Source: Pegea sp. RAD2-039
Lineage: Eukaryota > Chordata > Thaliacea > Salpida > Salpidae
Assembly: GCA_034620365.1 (NCBI GenBank)
Contig: JAQGEQ010000107.1
Span: forward strand, 248,001-312,000
DNA length: 64,000 nt
Direction of reading: 5' to 3'
The notes below the pieces were generated by a model. The model was given only the letters and a program-made list of their open reading frames with translations. It was not told the DNA's origin and did not search any database. The stretch's first letter is position 1. Every line of letters starts with the position of its first letter. The position numbers were made by a program, and so were the translations under genes. Shown piece after piece: positions 62,201 through 64,000 of the stretch.

Positions 62201-64000
62201 TAGTTTCATAAGCAGTACATTGACTGTAACACAAATTAAATGCAAGAAACTTATTAAAAACTTTTATTGATTGTAAATTTCTTATTAATATTTTTAAAAA
62301 TAGACAACTAGCTAATATTTTTGTGAAGAAAAGACATTCTATTTTAATTTTTCTATTAATTTTAACTTTTAATTAGTTTTCTTTCTCCCTCAAAAAAATT
62401 ATTTTTTCAATTTTAAAGAAGTTGTTGTTAAAATGAATATTTCAGATCCTAGCGCACGATGTATTGGTCCAGACGGTAAACCATTAACTACTGGACCATT
62501 TGAAAAACCCGGAGATTACAACCATTACTACAAATGTTCAAACGGTTGGTTTGAATATTATTTTTTTAACTGATTGCTTGTTGTTAAAATTAACAAACTG
62601 AATTCACAAATAATACCTTCATTTACTAAATTGTTTTCAATTTTTATAGGAATCTTAGAGACATTGACATGTCCTAATGGAACTGATTTCAATCCAGATT
62701 TGAAGATTTGTGATATTATAGATATAGTTCCTCAATACAAAGGAAATGGTAGTTAAATCAAAATTAGTCTTTCAAATTCAAATTAACGTAGTGATTTCAA
62801 AATTTGATTAAATATTCTTAGACTAAAATTTTTGCTAGAATCACTTTTTCTGTTTGATTAAGAACAGGTTTACAAATGTTGAATGAAGCTTAAACTTTAT
62901 TAAAAAGTTTTTATTATAAGATTTTTTAGTACTATCGAACAAGTATTTGAAAACTTTTTCATTTTTATTTTATTAACATCAAGTCATATTATGTTAACTT
63001 GAAATAATTATATTAAATTTTGAAGAATTTAAACGCTTCAACAAAATCTTTTAATCTTAATGAGTATCAAACTTCTTTAAATCTTTGTCATTTATTTAAT
63101 ATATTTATATAGCATTCAAAACCTTTCATGAAAGTTTATTTATTTTAAAAGCAAAAATAAAGAGATTAAAAAAAGCATTACTTTTATCCTCACTGAAACC
63201 TTTCAAAAAACATAAAATAACAATTTAATTGAAGTATATTTAGAAATCAAATCAAATACTTTAATTAAAACAAGATAAAAAGCATGTGATAAAACATTGT
63301 TTTATACATTTTTTAGTTTTGTAAAAAAGTTAGTTTTTCAAACAGTTTTGGCTACTTTCTTTGAAAATTTTTTGCGTGTCAATAGTTTTTAAACAAATAA
63401 ATTTCATTATATAAAACGATCTTTTATATAAATAAACTTATTCTATTTTATCATTGACTTCCTCTTTTAGTTGAAATTTCTTTATATTTTCTCATAAATA
63501 TAAATAAATTTAAAAACGGTTTGAATAGTTTCATAAGCAGTGCATTGACTGTAACACAAATAAATTGCAAGAAACTTATTATAGACTTTCAATGATTGTA
63601 GATTTCTTATTAATAGTTTTAAAAATTGACAACTAGCTAATATTTTTGTGAAGAAAAGAGATTCATTTTAACTTTTAACTATTTTTCTTTCTCTCTCAAA
63701 AAAATTATTTTTTCAATTTTAAGAAAGTTGCTGTTAAAATGAATCTTTCAGATCCTAATTCACGATGTATTGGTCCAGACGGTGAACTATTAACTACTGA
63801 ACCATTTGAAAAACCCGGAGATTACAACCATTACTACAAATGTTCAAACGGTTGGTTTGAATATTCTTTTTTTAACTGATTGCTTGTTGTTAAAATTAGC
63901 AAACTGAATTCACAAATAATATCTTCATTTACTAAATTGTTCTCAACTTTTATAGGAATCTTAGAGACATTTTCATGTCCTCCTGGAACTGATTTCAATC
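53274..64000 (+). CDS. Secreted protein with at least nine CBM14 domains, partial, runs off the right edge
   Basis: Exons: 53274-53348, 53584-53611, 53756-53848, 53953-54051, 54762-54860, 54964-55062, 55743-55841, 55942-56079, 57036-57134, 57238-57336, 58520-58630, 58736-58834, 59840-59938, 60043-60141, 61119-61217, 61323-61421, 62446-62544, 62650-62748, 63752-63850, 63956 onward. All joints are phase 1 after exon 2. It is a close copy of the 12015 gene through domain 5. Then domains of the domain-6 type are repeated (starts 59840, 61119, 62446, 63752), so this copy has expanded. In domain 3 the usual donor after exon 8 has changed from GT to AT at 56041. I therefore end that exon at the in-phase donor at 56079/56080. 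Domains 6-8 lack both the second and sixth cysteines. The likely role is extracellular chitin or glycan binding. Confidence 0.85.

Noticed and set aside
1-64000. CRISPR arrays, bacterial operons, ribosome binding sites or viral genes
   Set aside because: Introns, phase-1 extracellular modules and polyadenylation signals show a metazoan nuclear locus. No short regularly spaced repeats or viral proteins were seen.

Overview
The window is eukaryotic, almost certainly metazoan, genomic DNA. It is very AT-rich, and its genes are split by short GT-AG introns that follow one phase (phase 1) around extracellular modules. The modules are peritrophin-type chitin-binding (CBM14/ChtBD2), thrombospondin type 1 (TSP1), TIL and WAP-like domains, plus a C-type lectin-like domain (CTLD). 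The CTLD genes carry a transmembrane segment and a tyrosine tail. I cannot name the species. A tunicate or another soft-bodied invertebrate fits the domain mix and the many TGACGTCA palindromes, but this is a low-confidence inference.

Layout. Bases 343-1 (minus) hold the signal-peptide exon and a 28-nt second exon of a CBM14 gene that runs off the left edge. Bases 4198-1954 (minus) hold a complete eight-exon secreted protein: signal peptide, three TSP1 modules, TIL, WAP-like. Bases 12015-20067 (plus) hold a complete 16-exon secreted protein with seven CBM14 domains. Bases 53274-64000 (plus) hold a near-identical paralogue with at least nine CBM14 domains that runs off the right edge.

Between and beside these genes lies a decayed segmental-duplication array. 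A unit of very roughly 7-8 kb contains, in order: a relic CBM14 exon pair, a promoter-proximal repeat with a 65-codon ORF, a minus-strand relic of TSP1 exons 3-4, a one-exon Mis18-like gene (five copies: 6719, 25349, 32852, 40117, 47738) and usually a one-exon CTLD receptor-like gene (20573, 28153, 34865, 42983). Two tail-only CTLD relics lie at about 27391 and 42220. A non-LTR retrotransposon reverse transcriptase relic sits near 37310-37590.

State of the genes. Only the third Mis18-like copy (32852-34015) is open from end to end. The others carry single nonsense codons, 1-nt indels or small deletions. Of the four CTLD genes, three keep an intact ectodomain and transmembrane segment but lose the tyrosine signalling tail by a stop codon or frameshift. 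The fourth keeps the tail (YANI...YVSM, an ITAM-like/Grb2/PI3K-type pair) but its ectodomain is riddled with stops. The locus therefore looks like a fast birth-and-death cluster of surface recognition and chitin-binding genes, co-amplified with an unexpected Mis18-like, acidic-tract nuclear-type gene family.

All exon models were read by eye from splice motifs, phase and reading frame. RNA-seq and long-read resequencing would be decisive, above all for the 1-nt indels in homopolymer runs.
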